Source of the DNA: a virus
IMG/VR virus record: IMGVR_UViG_3300000101_000095
Coordinates: 1 to 30,499 of that record
DNA: 30,499 nucleotides
Reading direction: 5' to 3' (one strand)
Shown here: positions 23,276 to 30,499 of the stretch, in pieces
Layout of the letters: the number at the start of each line of letters is the position of its first letter
Numbering within the stretch: position 1 is the stretch's first letter
The notes under the pieces: model-generated
What the model saw: only the letters and a program-made list of their open reading frames with translations
Databases searched by the model: none
Told to the model about the DNA's origin: nothing
Position numbers and translations under genes: made by a program

Positions 23276-23297
23276 GAAATCAAACAAAATTATTAAA

Positions 23298-24311
23298 ATG
23301 GCAAACAAAGATTTATTCAAGCAAGCTATTGCTGAAGCTAAATCTATCAGAGAAGCCGCTATTGCTAACGCTAAGGAAGCTTTAGAAGAGTCGTTAACTC
23401 CACATCTTAAGGATATGTTAGCTGCTAAACTTCAAGAAATGGATGATTCATCTGTTGAAGAAGAAGTAGTAAACGAAACTGAAGAAGTAGAAGAAGCTGT
23501 TGAAGAAACAGTAGAAGGAGAAGATCACTCAGATGAAGCACCTATGGAAGAAGTATCAGTGGAAGAAGCTGAAGATGAAGCAGAAGAAGTAGATGCAGAA
23601 GAAGCAGAGGATGACTCAGAAGAATCTGAGGACGAAGCTGGAGAATTAGAAGACGAAGAAGAAGTAGAGGTAAAGGACATGGAAGTGGACGACCTTAAAG
23701 ATCTTATTCGTGACATTATCGCATCAGAAATGGGCGGTGGTGAAGAAGAACTAGGCAACGACGACATGGATGCTGGTGCAGAATTTGAACCTGAAGGTGA
23801 TATGGAAGCAGGAGCAGAAGATGAAGAAATTGATTTAGACGAATTATTAGCCGAGTTAGAATCAGCATCTAACGAGGAAGTAGAAGAAGAAGTAACTGAA
23901 GAAATTGAAGAAGGAGAAAAAGAAGTTAAAAAAGAAGAAGTCAAGGAAGAAAATTCTGAATTGAATGAAGCTTTATCGACTATCTCGACTCTTCAGAATC
24001 AATTACAAGAAGTCAACCTTCTTAACGCAAAACTTTTATATGTTAATAAAGTGTTTAAGTCTAACAACTTAAATGAAGCACAGAAAGTTAACATTATTGC
24101 TGCTTTTGACAAAGCTGAAACAGTTAAAGAAGTAAAATTAGTATTCGAAACTGTTTCTGATAACATTGTAGCTAAAAAACCTGCAAAGGTTAATGAAAGC
24201 AAATTAGGTATGGCTTCTAAAGCTACCGGAACTACTGCTGCTAAACCAGAAGTAATTTCAGAAGTATCTAATGCAGTTAAAAGAATGCAAAAATTAGCTG
24301 GTATTATTTAA
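23298..24311 (+). CDS. Prohead core scaffolding protein (T4 gp22-like)
   Basis: The 337-aa protein is helical with a very acidic middle (about 50-215, mostly Glu/Asp), typical of phage scaffolds that fill the prohead and are later degraded. It starts with a helix (M-A-N-K-D-L-F-K-Q-A-I-A-E-A) and ends with N-A-V-K-R-M-Q-K-L-A-G-I-I, a short hydrophobic C-terminus of the type scaffolds use to touch the capsid protein. Protease-type sites occur at L-N-E224|A, L-N-E260|A, V-N-E300|S and I-S-E322|V, consistent with breakdown by the upstream protease. The leader is A-rich without Shine-Dalgarno sequence. The gene lies directly before the major capsid gene, as in T4. Confidence 0.9.
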   Translation: MANKDLFKQAIAEAKSIREAAIANAKEALEESLTPHLKDMLAAKLQEMDDSSVEEEVVNETEEVEEAVEETVEGEDHSDEAPMEEVSVEEAEDEAEEVDAEEAEDDSEESEDEAGELEDEEEVEVKDMEVDDLKDLIRDIIASEMGGGEEELGNDDMDAGAEFEPEGDMEAGAEDEEIDLDELLAELESASNEEVEEEVTEEIEEGEKEVKKEEVKEENSELNEALSTISTLQNQLQEVNLLNAKLLYVNKVFKSNNLNEAQKVNIIAAFDKAETVKEVKLVFETVSDNIVAKKPAKVNESKLGMASKATGTTAAKPEVISEVSNAVKRMQKLAGII

Positions 24312-24341
24312 TTATTAAAAAAACCAAAAAAAACTTAAATC

Positions 24342-25913
24342 ATGGAAATTAATTCATTATTAGAAAGCGCAAACGGATATAAAGCTCTTGCAGAAGATGC
24401 TAAACGTTTGGCTGACAAATGGTCTGCTTCCGGTTTACTTGAAGGATTGAAAGGCAAAGAAGCTGACACAATGTCAATTATGCTAGAAAATCAAGCAAAA
24501 CAAATCGTAGCAGAGCAATCATCGACTGGTACTGGTGCAATAGGTGCAACAGGAGCAGGAAACGAGCAATGGGCTGGAGTAGCTTTACCTTTAGTACGTA
24601 AAGTATTCGCTCAAATCTCATCTAAAGACTTTGTCTCTGTACAACCAATGAACCTACCTTCAGGTCTAGTATTTTATCTAGACTTTAAATACGGTACTGC
24701 TGGACACGGAAACAGTGGTAACATGTACGGTAACGTAACTGAAGCTGGAAACAAAATGGGAACTGATGTTGACGTATCTGGAGGTCTTTACGGAGCTGGA
24801 GCATACGGATATTCTATCGCAACTGCTTCTTTAGCATTATCAACTCAGTCTACTGGGTCTGTAGCTATGGATGTAGAAGACGTTAATTTTAACAACGGTA
24901 TCACATTAAGTGGACTTAAAAAAGTGAACGTTGCTTTATCAGGTCTTGCTGCAGGATACGACGCAGAAGGTATTAGAGCATTTAGATTGATTTCTCAATC
25001 TGTAGATATTACTGACTACCCGGAGTATACTAAAGTAAACGGATCTAACTTAGAATTCGTAGTTAAAGCTGCTTCAGTAAGCGAAGGATTTAACGGTGCA
25101 GTAAAATATCACATGCAACCAACTGATAGTACAAGAGGTGACTTTGAAGACACAACCGGAGCTATCAATATCCCAGAAATTAACGTTGAGTTAAAATCTG
25201 AGGCTGTTGTTGCTAAGACAAGAAAATTGAAAGCACAATGGACACCAGAGTTCGCTCAGGATCTTAATGCTTATCATTCAATTGACGCTGAAGCTGAACT
25301 TACTTCTTTATTGAGTGAGTATATTTCAATGGAAATTGATCTTGAAATCTTAGATATGTTGATCGGTGGAGCTGCAACTACTGAAAAGTGGTCTGCTCAA
25401 AACAACAGAATCTGGAACGGATCTGGTTGGGCTAACGCTGGATCAGACTTTTACAATACTCAAGGACAATGGTTCCAAACATTAGGAACTAAAATCCAAA
25501 AAGTATCTAACAAAATTCACCAGAAAACTTTAAGAGGTGGAGCAAACTTCCTAGTATGTTCTCCTTCTGTAGCAACTATCTTAGAATCTATTCCAGGATA
25601 TGCTGCTTCAACTGACGGAGATCAGGCTGAATTTGCAATGGGTGTACAAAAAGTAGGCGCATTAAACGGTAGATATAAAGTATACAAAAACCCTTACTTA
25701 ACTGAAAACACAATCTTAGTAGGATTTAGAGGTGGACAGTTCTTAGAAAGTGGTGCTGTATATGCTCCATATGTACCATTAATCATGACTCCTCTAGTAT
25801 ACGATCCATCTACCTTCACTCCAAGAAAAGGTATCATGACTCGTTACGCGAAGAAAATGATCAGACCAGAATTTTACGGTAAAGTATATGTTTCTGATTT
25901 AGGAACAATATAG
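24342..25913 (+). CDS. Major capsid protein (T4 gp23-like)
   Basis: The 523-aa product matches T4 gp23 (521 aa) in length, gene position and layout. It begins with a helical propeptide (M-E-I-N-S-L-L-E) and then shows the HK97-fold style segment W-A-G-V-A-L-P-L-V-R-K-V-F then P-M-N-L-P-S-G-L-V-F-Y-L-D. T4 gp23 loses 65 residues to gp21; here V-A-E58|Q just before a Gly/Thr/Ala-rich linker is the likely cut. Codon choice is more C-rich at third positions than in neighbours (many AAC, TAC, ATC), as expected for the most strongly expressed gene. It is preceded by a 30-nt A-rich leader and followed by a strong terminator. Confidence 0.95.
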   Translation: MEINSLLESANGYKALAEDAKRLADKWSASGLLEGLKGKEADTMSIMLENQAKQIVAEQSSTGTGAIGATGAGNEQWAGVALPLVRKVFAQISSKDFVSVQPMNLPSGLVFYLDFKYGTAGHGNSGNMYGNVTEAGNKMGTDVDVSGGLYGAGAYGYSIATASLALSTQSTGSVAMDVEDVNFNNGITLSGLKKVNVALSGLAAGYDAEGIRAFRLISQSVDITDYPEYTKVNGSNLEFVVKAASVSEGFNGAVKYHMQPTDSTRGDFEDTTGAINIPEINVELKSEAVVAKTRKLKAQWTPEFAQDLNAYHSIDAEAELTSLLSEYISMEIDLEILDMLIGGAATTEKWSAQNNRIWNGSGWANAGSDFYNTQGQWFQTLGTKIQKVSNKIHQKTLRGGANFLVCSPSVATILESIPGYAASTDGDQAEFAMGVQKVGALNGRYKVYKNPYLTENTILVGFRGGQFLESGAVYAPYVPLIMTPLVYDPSTFTPRKGIMTRYAKKMIRPEFYGKVYVSDLGTI

Positions 25914-25940
25914 AGTACTGTATTTTATTGGATTAAATTG

Positions 25941-25971
25941 AGAGGGGCTTTTTTAGCCCCTTTCTTTTTTT
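25941..25971 (+). terminator. Rho-independent terminator after the capsid gene
   Basis: AGGGGCT (25943-25949), a TTTTT loop and AGCCCCT (25955-25961) form a G+C-rich stem in AT-rich surroundings, extendable with one wobble and one A-T pair, followed by a T-rich run with one C. It is the only convincing intrinsic terminator in the window and lies 28 nt after the capsid stop. Confidence 0.92.
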
Positions 25972-25987
25972 ATTTAGTATTGAATTA

Positions 25988-26004
25988 CTATTTATTAATA
26001 TACT
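25988..26004 (+). promoter_or_regulatory. Candidate phage promoter, CTATTTAT-TA-ATATACT
   Basis: CTATTTAT (25988-25995) and ATATACT (25998-26004) lie after the capsid terminator and 30 nt before the phoH start. Because transcription from the capsid operon should stop just upstream, a promoter is needed here, which makes this the best-supported copy of the motif. Confidence 0.5.
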
Positions 26005-26025
26005 AATAGTAAACGTTATTTCCAT

Positions 26026-26712
26026 ATGTCTTCAAAGCATCATACAGACGAGGTCTTTGTCTCTAAAAGAAGGCCAAAAGGTCCTATCAAGTTTAACGTT
26101 TCTTTAAACGAAGAACAAAAACAAGCAAAAAGTTCAATTTTGGAATCTCCCATAACCGTTCTTAAAGGAATGGCAGGAAGCGGAAAAACTTTAGTTGCTA
26201 CTCAAGTAGCTTTAGACTTACTTTTTACAAAGAGAGTAGAAAAAGTGATAATAACACGTCCAACAGTATCAAAAGAAGATATAGGATTCCTCCCAGGAGA
26301 TATACAGCAGAAAATGGATCCTTGGTTAGCTCCAATTTATCACAACTTGTATATGTTATACAATAAAGAAAAAGTAGATAAAGAAATAGAAAAAGGTACT
26401 ATTGAGATAGTTCCATTTGCTTTTATGAGAGGTAGAACATTTGTTAACTCTTTTGTAATAGTAGATGAAGCTCAAAATGTAACACATAGCCAGATGGAAA
26501 CAGTAGTCGGAAGATTAGGAAAAGGTTCAAAAATGGTAATTTGTGGGGACATTGCTCAAATAGACTTAAAAGATAAAAGAGAAACTGGATTTTCTTTTTT
26601 AGCTAGGTTAGAAGAACAGGTCGAAGGGTTTGTAATACATTCATTACTGAAAAATCACCGACATGAAATAGTAACACCAATACTTAAGGTATACAAGACA
26701 TTTAGAGATTAG
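26026..26712 (+). CDS. phoH: PhoH-family P-loop ATPase
   Basis: The 228-aa protein has Walker A G48-M-A-G-S-G-K-T55, a conserved T-R-P-T-V-S-K-E-D-I-G-F-L-P-G segment (78-91), Walker B F-V-I-V-D-E-A-Q-N (143-151) and an I-C-G-D-I-A-Q-I-D sensor-like stretch, all typical of PhoH. PhoH proteins are common in marine phages and are ATPases with suggested RNA-related roles; their job in infection is not settled. The gene lies alone between the capsid terminator and the neck genes, with candidate promoters on both sides, so it is probably an independent transcript or the start of the neck operon. The start has no Shine-Dalgarno sequence. Confidence 0.94.
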   Translation: MSSKHHTDEVFVSKRRPKGPIKFNVSLNEEQKQAKSSILESPITVLKGMAGSGKTLVATQVALDLLFTKRVEKVIITRPTVSKEDIGFLPGDIQQKMDPWLAPIYHNLYMLYNKEKVDKEIEKGTIEIVPFAFMRGRTFVNSFVIVDEAQNVTHSQMETVVGRLGKGSKMVICGDIAQIDLKDKRETGFSFLARLEEQVEGFVIHSLLKNHRHEIVTPILKVYKTFRD

Positions 26713-26743
26713 AACATTACAGCTATCTTATTACAATACCTTA

Positions 26744-26751
26744 CTATTTAT
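26744..26751 (+). promoter_or_regulatory. CTATTTAT motif before the neck-protein gene
   Basis: A perfect CTATTTAT followed by TATAAAACTATAG in the 55-nt gap after phoH. It lies only 16 nt before the ATG at 26768, closer than the other copies, so a transcript start here would leave a very short leader. Confidence 0.35.
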
Positions 26752-26767
26752 TATAAAACTATAGACG

Positions 26768-27910
26768 ATGCCTAATATTAACATTTGGAATGGATCAAGT
26801 AACTTCTCCTCAGGTCAAACACCTTTTGGATTTTACGATTCTGATATTGAATTCTCAACAGATGCTGACAAAGTAGCTAAATTCTGTGCAACACGACTAG
26901 GTTACCCGTTAATGGATGTAGAGCTCCAATCAGGCTCTCTATATGCCTGCTTTGAAGAAGCAGTAACTGTGTACGGTAACGAAGTCTTTCAATATAAGAT
27001 TAGGGAAAATTATTTATCATTTGAAGGTGCTCCAACAGGTAGTACAGCAAATAACCAACTAGTTGAACCTAATATTAATCGTTTTGTACAAATAGCAAAA
27101 AATTATGGAACTGAAGCTCTTGTAGGAGGAAATGTAACACTGCACACAGGAAGTGTAGAATTAACAGGTTCAGTCCAAAATTATAACATGAATGACTGGG
27201 CAACCGCTGAATCAATCACAGGAGGTATAGAAATAAGAAGAATTTTTTACGAAGCTCCGCCTGCTATAACAAGGTACTTTGATCCTTATGCAGGAACTGG
27301 TACCGGAACAATGTCTATGATGGATCAATTTGGCTTTGGTAATATGAGCCCAGGAGTAAACTTTATGTTGATGCCTGCATCTTACGATGTATTAAAGACA
27401 CAAGCAATAGAATTTAATGATCAAATAAGAAAATCAACATTTTCTTTTGAATTAGTTAATAACCAATTAAAAATATTCCCCATACCTAACAATCCAGGTA
27501 AGTTGTATTTTGAATATATGAAACTTAGCGATAAATCAGCACTAAATTTTGATTCAAATACTGGTAATATTACAACAGTATCTGAAGTTCCATACAGTAA
27601 CCCAGAATATAACCATATAAACAGTGTGGGTAGACAGTGGATATTTCAATTTACTTTAGCTCTAGCAAAAGAAATGCTAGGATACGTTAGAGGTAAATAC
27701 CAAACAGTACCTGTACCTGGATCTGAAGCTTCTCTTAATCAAGCAGACTTATTAACAGATGCCAGAGCAGAAAAAACTGAACTATTAACAAATCTTAGAA
27801 GTATGTTATTGGAAGCATCAAGAGGAGCACAGATGGAAGCACAAGCACAAGAGTCTGACTTCTTAAGAGCTACATTAGCACAAGTTCCAATGACAATACA
27901 TGTAGGCTAA
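26768..27910 (+). CDS. Neck protein (T4 gp13-like)
   Basis: The 380-aa protein resembles T4 gp13 in two places: the N-terminal L-G-Y-P-L-M-D-V-E-L segment followed by a helix leading to V-Y-G-N-E-V-F, which in gp13 reads similarly with L-Y-G-E-Y-H-F, and the C-terminal region with L-A-L-A-K-E-M-L-G followed by a D-A-R-A-E-K-T-E-L helix, also present in gp13. gp13 closes the filled head and forms the neck with gp14. This version is longer than T4 gp13 (309 aa), with an inserted beta-rich stretch rich in Gly/Thr near 105-200. Its stop overlaps the next start as TAATG. The T4 assignment is by my recollection of gp13, not by alignment. Confidence 0.78.
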   Translation: MPNINIWNGSSNFSSGQTPFGFYDSDIEFSTDADKVAKFCATRLGYPLMDVELQSGSLYACFEEAVTVYGNEVFQYKIRENYLSFEGAPTGSTANNQLVEPNINRFVQIAKNYGTEALVGGNVTLHTGSVELTGSVQNYNMNDWATAESITGGIEIRRIFYEAPPAITRYFDPYAGTGTGTMSMMDQFGFGNMSPGVNFMLMPASYDVLKTQAIEFNDQIRKSTFSFELVNNQLKIFPIPNNPGKLYFEYMKLSDKSALNFDSNTGNITTVSEVPYSNPEYNHINSVGRQWIFQFTLALAKEMLGYVRGKYQTVPVPGSEASLNQADLLTDARAEKTELLTNLRSMLLEASRGAQMEAQAQESDFLRATLAQVPMTIHVG

Positions 27911-28209
27911 TGAAGTTATTAACGATTATAGAGCAGATAGTATTTAATACCTATGAAGGTATGGTACGAGTAATGTATAAAGAAGGTGAAAGCGAAGATT
28001 TAGCGGAGCTATTACGCGCTTTACCGGGGATTACCACCGTTACTAATGCCGGTTCATCATCGGAAATGACAACAATGACTTTTAAAGTAAAGTTAATCAC
28101 ACAGAAAGAAGGAAAAGAAGCATTTGAATCATTTAAACAGAATGCTACCAGTAAATACCCTAGTATAATAAAGATAGAAATAGCTAACGAAACTATAGAA
28201 GAGAAGTAA
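27910..28209 (+). CDS. Small unknown protein of ferredoxin-like pattern in the neck operon
   Basis: The 99-aa product shows a strand-helix-strand-strand-helix-strand order (M-V-R-V-M-Y, a helix with L-A-E-L-L-R-A-L-P-G, I-T-T-V-T-N, M-T-F-K-V-K-L, a helix, I-I-K-I-E-I), the pattern of a small ferredoxin-like domain. No active-site residues are evident. The start (MKLLTIIEQ) weakly resembles the tag pattern. It is coupled to both the gp13-like and gp14-like genes by TAATG junctions, so it is made with them and may be a neck accessory or assembly factor. Family not recognised. Confidence 0.68.
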   Translation: MKLLTIIEQIVFNTYEGMVRVMYKEGESEDLAELLRALPGITTVTNAGSSSEMTTMTFKVKLITQKEGKEAFESFKQNATSKYPSIIKIEIANETIEEK

Positions 28210-28694
28210 TGATATTTGGAAGCAGCAGAGACTTTGATTTATTGGTAAACATTAACAGGGAGCTGTTAAAAGATATTGTTGAACAAGAAATACTAATATA
28301 TAAATTAAGTATAACTGATACTTCAACAAATTTATACGGTGAAGCACTAGAAAAAACCTATATGGAACCTGTTAAGTTCAATTGTTTAATTACTAGAGGA
28401 GATCAAGTAATGGACATTAATGAATTAGGACCAGATTTAGGTAGAAATGCCTCATTTGCTCTTTTAAAACAAGACTTACAGGATGTACAATTAGTTACTG
28501 AGGTTGGAGATATTATAATGTGGCATGAAGATTACTACGAAGTAGATTTAGTTAAGGAGAACCAGTTATTTTACGGTAGAAACAACGACTATAATGTAGA
28601 AAGAACAGCAGGATACGGTTCATCTATATCTATTGTGTTAGATTGCCACTTAACCAGAGCAGATCGAGTTGGAATTGCTAGACAAAGATTGTAA
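28209..28694 (+). CDS. Probable neck protein (T4 gp14-like)
   Basis: The 161-aa protein lies between gp13-like and gp15-like genes, the position of gene 14 in T4. It has an early helix (L-L-K-D-I-V-E-Q-E-I), a Y-G-E-A-L-E-K-T-Y segment, and a beta-rich middle with L-V-T-E-V-G-D-I-I-M-W-H-E-D-Y-Y-E-V-D, which echoes the gp14 stretch of G-D-L-I-Y-F followed by F-E-I-N-W-V. It is shorter than T4 gp14 (256 aa). gp14 joins gp13 at the head-tail connection. The assignment rests on synteny plus a weak motif likeness. TAATG couples it to the 99-aa protein. Confidence 0.65.
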   Translation: MIFGSSRDFDLLVNINRELLKDIVEQEILIYKLSITDTSTNLYGEALEKTYMEPVKFNCLITRGDQVMDINELGPDLGRNASFALLKQDLQDVQLVTEVGDIIMWHEDYYEVDLVKENQLFYGRNNDYNVERTAGYGSSISIVLDCHLTRADRVGIARQRL

Positions 28695-28696
28695 TT

Positions 28697-29917
28697 ATGG
28701 CTAGAAAAAACAAACCAATACCAAAAAAACAAGCAGAACTATTGCAAAAGCAAATAGATCCAATACTGCCTACAGGAAAACCAGTAATACCTAATAATAA
28801 GAAGAGAGAAAATCAAATTAGTGTCAAGGGGGATACTGTAAAACGTTTTACGGTGGGTTTAAGAGATATAGATGAAACTATTATCTATTACTTTAACAAT
28901 GTTATTAAACCATCAGTTATACAAAATGGTTCCAAAGTAAACGTACCTGTCTTATACGGATCACCTGAAAGATGGAAATCAGTTCAAAAAGACGGGTTTT
29001 ATAGAGATAAAAACGGTAAGATACAAGCTCCTCTCATTATATTTAAAAGAGATTCAGTAGAAAAGAATAGAACACTTGGAAATAAGGTAGATCCTAACAA
29101 TCCAGTTAACTACGGCTTATTTAAAAAACAGTTCTCTAAGAAAAACGTATATGATAGATTTAGTGTAGTAACTAATAGACAGCCTATTGAAGAATACTAT
29201 GGTGTAATTATACCGGAATACGTAACTCTTACCTATTCTTGCGTTATATTTACAGATTATATAGAGCAAATGAATAAAATAGTAGAATCTATCAACTATG
29301 CATCAGATGCTTACTGGGGAGACCCAGAAAAATTTAGTTTTCGTGCTAGAATAGATGCATATACTACTACAACGGAGTTAGCACAAGGTCAAGATAGAGC
29401 AGCCAAAACTACATTTACTTTAACATTAAATGGTCATATAATACCTGACAGTATTAATGCTTCTCTAGCAGGAATGAATAAATTTTACTCTAAATCTTCA
29501 GTAACATTCGGATTAGAGATGGCAGGAAACTTAGAACAGTTAGTAGCTAAATCTAATACTAAGGAATCTGATAATGATTATAGATTCTTCGATCAAGGTA
29601 CATTAGGAGTACAGAGTTTCGGTATGACAAACGAACAAATTAACTACGTAAGCTTAAACAATACCTTTGTAGCAGATTTTACAACAAGCAACACCGCAGT
29701 ATTTAATAATAAACAAATCATTGATTCTCCAGCAGGATTTGAAACAGGAATCTCGAAATTTGCATTATTTATTAACGGATTAGTTATCCCAGCTGATTAT
29801 TTTTCAGTAATACAGTCAGGAAACAACGTATCTGCAGTAATACAAACAGGTCAAACAGAGTATTCACTAGATACTGGGGATGAAGTTGTATTAAGTGGTA
29901 AATTAAAGCAAATATAA
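28697..29917 (+). CDS. Probable tail-sheath terminator/stabiliser (T4 gp15-like)
   Basis: The 406-aa protein begins with a lysine-rich segment and then resembles T4 gp15 in order: V-N-V-P-V-L-Y-G-S-P-E-R-W (gp15 has I-R-V-P-I-T-Y-A-S-K-E-H-F), then L-T-Y-S-C-V-I-F-T-D-Y-I-E-Q-M-N-K-I-V-E (gp15: I-Y-E-L-S-I-F-T-R-Y-E-D-D-M-F-Q-I-V-E), and near 245 F-T-L-T-L-N-G-H-I-I-P before the tail. gp15 caps the contractile tail and binds the neck. The last 100 residues are an extra beta-rich domain (F-A-L-F-I-N-G-L-V-I-P) absent from T4 gp15. Recollected likeness rather than alignment, but the segments are collinear. Confidence 0.72.
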   Translation: MARKNKPIPKKQAELLQKQIDPILPTGKPVIPNNKKRENQISVKGDTVKRFTVGLRDIDETIIYYFNNVIKPSVIQNGSKVNVPVLYGSPERWKSVQKDGFYRDKNGKIQAPLIIFKRDSVEKNRTLGNKVDPNNPVNYGLFKKQFSKKNVYDRFSVVTNRQPIEEYYGVIIPEYVTLTYSCVIFTDYIEQMNKIVESINYASDAYWGDPEKFSFRARIDAYTTTTELAQGQDRAAKTTFTLTLNGHIIPDSINASLAGMNKFYSKSSVTFGLEMAGNLEQLVAKSNTKESDNDYRFFDQGTLGVQSFGMTNEQINYVSLNNTFVADFTTSNTAVFNNKQIIDSPAGFETGISKFALFINGLVIPADYFSVIQSGNNVSAVIQTGQTEYSLDTGDEVVLSGKLKQI

Positions 29918-29920
29918 GAC

Positions 29921-30499
29921 ATGGCATTAATACATTGGAAACAGATTGATGGTGACTTAAGCGGCTCAAGAGTTTTAACAGGAAGTCTTGTAGTTTCTGG
30001 AACAATATCCGCAGATGAATTTATAGGAATAGATCCATCAGCTATATTTACCGGATCTATATCAGCATCAGTAGCTCCTACAGGGAATGTCTTTACAATA
30101 AAGAGTGGAAGCAATGATTTAGTCACCGTAGACGAAAATGGTAACGTAATAGTAGAAGGATCTTTAACAGCACAAGAATTTTATACAGAAATAGTTAGTG
30201 CTTCTATTTTATTTGAATCAGGATCATCATTATTCGGTAATTCATTAGATGATACACACCAGTTTACAGGTAGTTTACTTATATCAGGATCTGATGGACA
30301 TCAAATATCAGGGTCACTAACAGTAAGCACTACAGAATCAGGCTCAACAGCAATAGTTTCTAATAACACAACAGTAGGTTACCCAACTTCTAACGAATGG
30401 CAAGATAATTTAGATGGATCTTACTTTGATATATTTAATCACAGTACACATATATCTGAAATATTAAGATTTATGGCCGGTGTAATGAGTTCATCTTTA
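29921..30499 (+). CDS. N-terminal part of a Gly/Ser-rich structural protein (tail fibre or similar), cut by window end
   Basis: From ATG at 29921 the frame stays open to the last base (193 codons). The chain has repeated short beta units of the form G-S-L-x-V-S-G-S (for example L-T-G-S-L-V-V-S-G-T, T-G-S-L-L-I-S-G-S, S-G-S-L-T-V-S), separated by Asp/Asn-rich turns, typical of trimeric beta-structured phage fibres and baseplate-associated proteins. N-terminus M-A-L-I-H-W-K-Q-I-D-G-D-L-S-G-S is probably the virion attachment part. It starts 3 nt after the sheath-stabiliser gene. The C-terminal receptor-binding or chaperone portion is not in the window. Confidence 0.72.
   Translation, partial: MALIHWKQIDGDLSGSRVLTGSLVVSGTISADEFIGIDPSAIFTGSISASVAPTGNVFTIKSGSNDLVTVDENGNVIVEGSLTAQEFYTEIVSASILFESGSSLFGNSLDDTHQFTGSLLISGSDGHQISGSLTVSTTESGSTAIVSNNTTVGYPTSNEWQDNLDGSYFDIFNHSTHISEILRFMAGVMSSSL

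Noticed and set aside
23525-23944. Minus-strand Ser-rich open frame of 139 codons
   Set aside because: It mirrors the Glu/Asp codons of the scaffold gene; a reverse-complement GAA/GAT run naturally gives Ser-rich text without stops.
1-30499. CRISPR arrays, rRNA, insertion sequences or integrase
   Set aside because: No regularly spaced direct repeats, rRNA-like segments, transposase or integrase motifs were seen on reading. tRNA genes were not noticed, but a dedicated search was not possible.

Overview
The window is the morphogenesis region of an AT-rich tailed phage of the T4 superfamily (a myovirus). All convincing genes are on the + strand, tightly packed, often with ATGA or TAATG start/stop overlaps. 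T4 head and neck counterparts can be read directly: terminase large subunit (gp17-like), portal (gp20-like), prohead protease (gp21-like), scaffold (gp22-like), major capsid protein (gp23-like), neck proteins (gp13- and gp14-like) and tail-sheath stabiliser (gp15-like), plus PhoH and a CHC2/Toprim primase. The host is not identified. Most starts lack a Shine-Dalgarno sequence, and the scaffold and capsid genes have A-rich leaders. Together with the low G+C this fits a Bacteroidetes (flavobacterial) host, possibly marine, but that is inference.

Layout. 1-8312: accessory and replication genes: a partial unknown, a miniature kinase-like protein, primase, a RecB/Cas4-like PD-(D/E)XK nuclease, a secreted lipoprotein, a P-loop kinase overlapping it by 206 nt, a nucleotidyltransferase/zinc-ribbon/HExxH fusion, a HAD phosphatase and several small proteins. 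8353-14999: a 1342-aa modular protein, a 373-aa protein with an acidic tail, a 91-aa protein and a second nuclease-like protein. 15002-25913: terminase, portal, a 284-aa protein, a 73-aa basic protein, an 821-aa modular protein, protease, a hydrophobic 173-aa protein, scaffold and major capsid protein, closed by a strong intrinsic terminator. 26026-30499: PhoH, then neck and sheath-terminator genes and the start of a GS-rich structural protein cut by the window edge.

The most interesting theme is a predicted internal-head-protein system. T4 gp21 protease cuts after (I/L)-x-E, and the T4 internal protein IPIII is directed into the prohead by a 10-residue N-terminal tag ending in I-A-E. Many non-structural proteins here begin with a similar short amphipathic segment ending in hydrophobic-x-Glu, in several cases with the Glu exactly at residue 10. 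They include a P-loop kinase, a HAD phosphatase, nuclease-like proteins, a kinase-like protein and small basic proteins. The 1342-aa and 821-aa proteins carry many (L/I/V)-x-E sites followed by small residues, falling between apparent domains, and they share two modules, one of them almost identical at DNA level. My reading is that the phage packs tagged enzymes and protease-processed polyproteins into its head, perhaps to deliver them with the DNA. This has not been tested and rests on sequence pattern alone.

A second theme is a recurring intergenic motif, CTATTTAT plus a downstream ATATACT-like box, usually about 29-36 nt before a start codon. It is a candidate phage-specific promoter.
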